Source: Cupriavidus plantarum (GTDB lineage Bacteria > Pseudomonadota > Gammaproteobacteria > Burkholderiales > Burkholderiaceae). Taken from it: a stretch of DNA of 64,000 bases. A program made the position numbers and the translations under genes. The stretch covers positions 434,001 through 498,000 of the forward strand of contig NZ_CAJPUX010000005.1 of assembly GCF_905397285.1 (NCBI RefSeq), written 5' to 3'. Below the pieces are notes generated by a model, which had not been told where the DNA came from, ran no database searches, and was given only the letters and a program-made list of their open reading frames with translations. Below, piece after piece: positions 63,242 through 64,000 of the stretch (position 1 is the stretch's first letter; every line of letters starts with the position of its first letter).

Positions 63242-64000
63242 ATGGCGTTTTCCAAGATCGTCCCCGCTCTCGCGCTCGCCCTGGCCGCAGCCCACGGTAT
63301 GGCACAGGATCTGCCCGCGGGCCCCATCCGCATGCTCGTGGGCTTCGCGCCCGGCGGCGGCAACGACGTCATCGCGCGCACGGTCGCGACGCAGTTCCAG
63401 CTGAACACGAAGACCACGATCGTCGTGGAGAACAAGCCCGGTGGCGGCAGCACGCTGGCCACGGCCGAGATGGCGCGCGCGAAGCCGGATGGCACGGTCC
63501 TCCTGCTCGGCTCCGTCGGCGGCCAGGCCATCGCGCCTTCGATCTACAGCAAGCTGCCCTACGATCCGGTCAAGGGCGTGCAGCCCGTGTCGCTCGTGGC
63601 CAAGTCCGCCAATGCGCTGGTCGTGAACAACGATCTGCCGGTGAAGAACGTGCAGGAGCTGCTCGCGTACGCGAAGGCGAACCCGGGCAAGCTCAACGTG
63701 ACCTCGCCGGGCAACGGCACGATCTCGCACCTGTCCGCCGAACTCTTCAAGAGCATGGCGGGCGTGCAGATCACGCATATCCCCTACCGTGGCGATGCCC
63801 CGGCCATGCAGGACGTGATGGCGGGCCAGGCGCAGATGACCTTCGCGAGCCTTCCGTCGGCAAAGGCCGGCGCGGACTCGGGTAAGGTACGCATCATCGC
63901 GGTGACGAGCACCGACCGCGTGAAGACCATGCCGAATGTACCGACGATCGCCGAGTCCGGTGTGCCGGGCTATGAAGTGGTGTCGTGGTACGGCGTATTC
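63242..64000 (+). CDS. Bug/TctC-family periplasmic solute-binding protein, 3' end cut off
   Basis: The window ends inside this gene after about 253 codons. The signal peptide (about 1-22, HGMAQ) is followed by LPAGPIRMLVGFAPGGGNDV and ENKPGGGSTLATAEM, the two carboxylate-contact loops. TSPGNGTISHLSAELFK, HIPYRGDAPAMQDVMAG and PNVPTIAESGVPGYE are also Bug landmarks. It lies about 140 bases behind the oxidase unit on the same strand and may bind the opine-like or carboxylated amine substrate for this pathway. No TctAB genes are visible. Confidence 0.93.
   Translation, partial: MAFSKIVPALALALAAAHGMAQDLPAGPIRMLVGFAPGGGNDVIARTVATQFQLNTKTTIVVENKPGGGSTLATAEMARAKPDGTVLLLGSVGGQAIAPSIYSKLPYDPVKGVQPVSLVAKSANALVVNNDLPVKNVQELLAYAKANPGKLNVTSPGNGTISHLSAELFKSMAGVQITHIPYRGDAPAMQDVMAGQAQMTFASLPSAKAGADSGKVRIIAVTSTDRVKTMPNVPTIAESGVPGYEVVSWYGVF

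Overview
The window is high-GC DNA, dense with LysR regulators, Bug/TctC-type solute-binding proteins, CoA-dependent catabolic genes and SfnB-type flavin enzymes. It also holds a contact-dependent inhibition (CDI) locus in the Burkholderia-type order A-I-B. I infer a betaproteobacterium of the Burkholderiaceae, most likely Cupriavidus or Ralstonia-like. No rRNA, tRNA, insertion sequence, prophage or CRISPR array was seen. Both ends of the window cut through Bug-family genes.

Layout. 0-2.2 kb: truncated Bug gene, RraA-like aldolase and a divergent LysR regulator. 2.3-7.5 kb: VOC protein, small helical protein, alpha/beta hydrolase, a short class A penicillin-binding protein and an ArsB-like transporter. 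7.6-19.4 kb (minus strand): CDI locus cdiA (2843 codons)-cdiI-cdiB, followed by a degraded cdiA fragment and two paralogous two-helix membrane proteins. 19.5-25.5 kb: two acyl-CoA dehydrogenases, a Bug protein, a MaoC-like hydratase and a CoA-transferase, with a divergent LysR. 25.6-27.0 kb: folE with a BLUF photoreceptor and a small unknown gene. 27.2-30.1 kb: polar amino-acid ABC transporter. 30.3-34.0 kb: LysR, then MFS transporter, creatininase-family and RidA-family genes.

34.0-45.6 kb: a GAF-GGDEF protein, a chaperone-usher fimbrial cluster (chaperone, usher, tip-like subunit), an unknown 309-residue protein, and an RcsB/RcsC-like phosphorelay. Its 1365-residue hybrid kinase carries long low-complexity expansions. 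45.7-50.6 kb: DHA2-type MFS exporter, YecD-like hydrolase, PIG-L deacetylase, MatC-like carboxylate carrier and a small disordered protein. 50.6-57.1 kb: a probable six-gene minus-strand operon for organosulfur use (two SfnB-like flavoproteins, a DszA/NtaA-like monooxygenase, MetQ-MetN-MetI). 57.5-64 kb: an argininosuccinate-lyase-like enzyme divergent from an OccR-like LysR, then a three-subunit opine-oxidase/HcnABC-like dehydrogenase and a Bug protein, probably one catabolic unit.

Points most worth following: the CDI locus with its uncharacterised toxin tip, membrane-anchored immunity candidate and downstream remnant module; the hexanucleotide-repeat kinase beside the fimbrial genes; the lyase plus opine-oxidase unit; folE paired with a BLUF sensor; and 12-bp tandem repeats that recur between genes.
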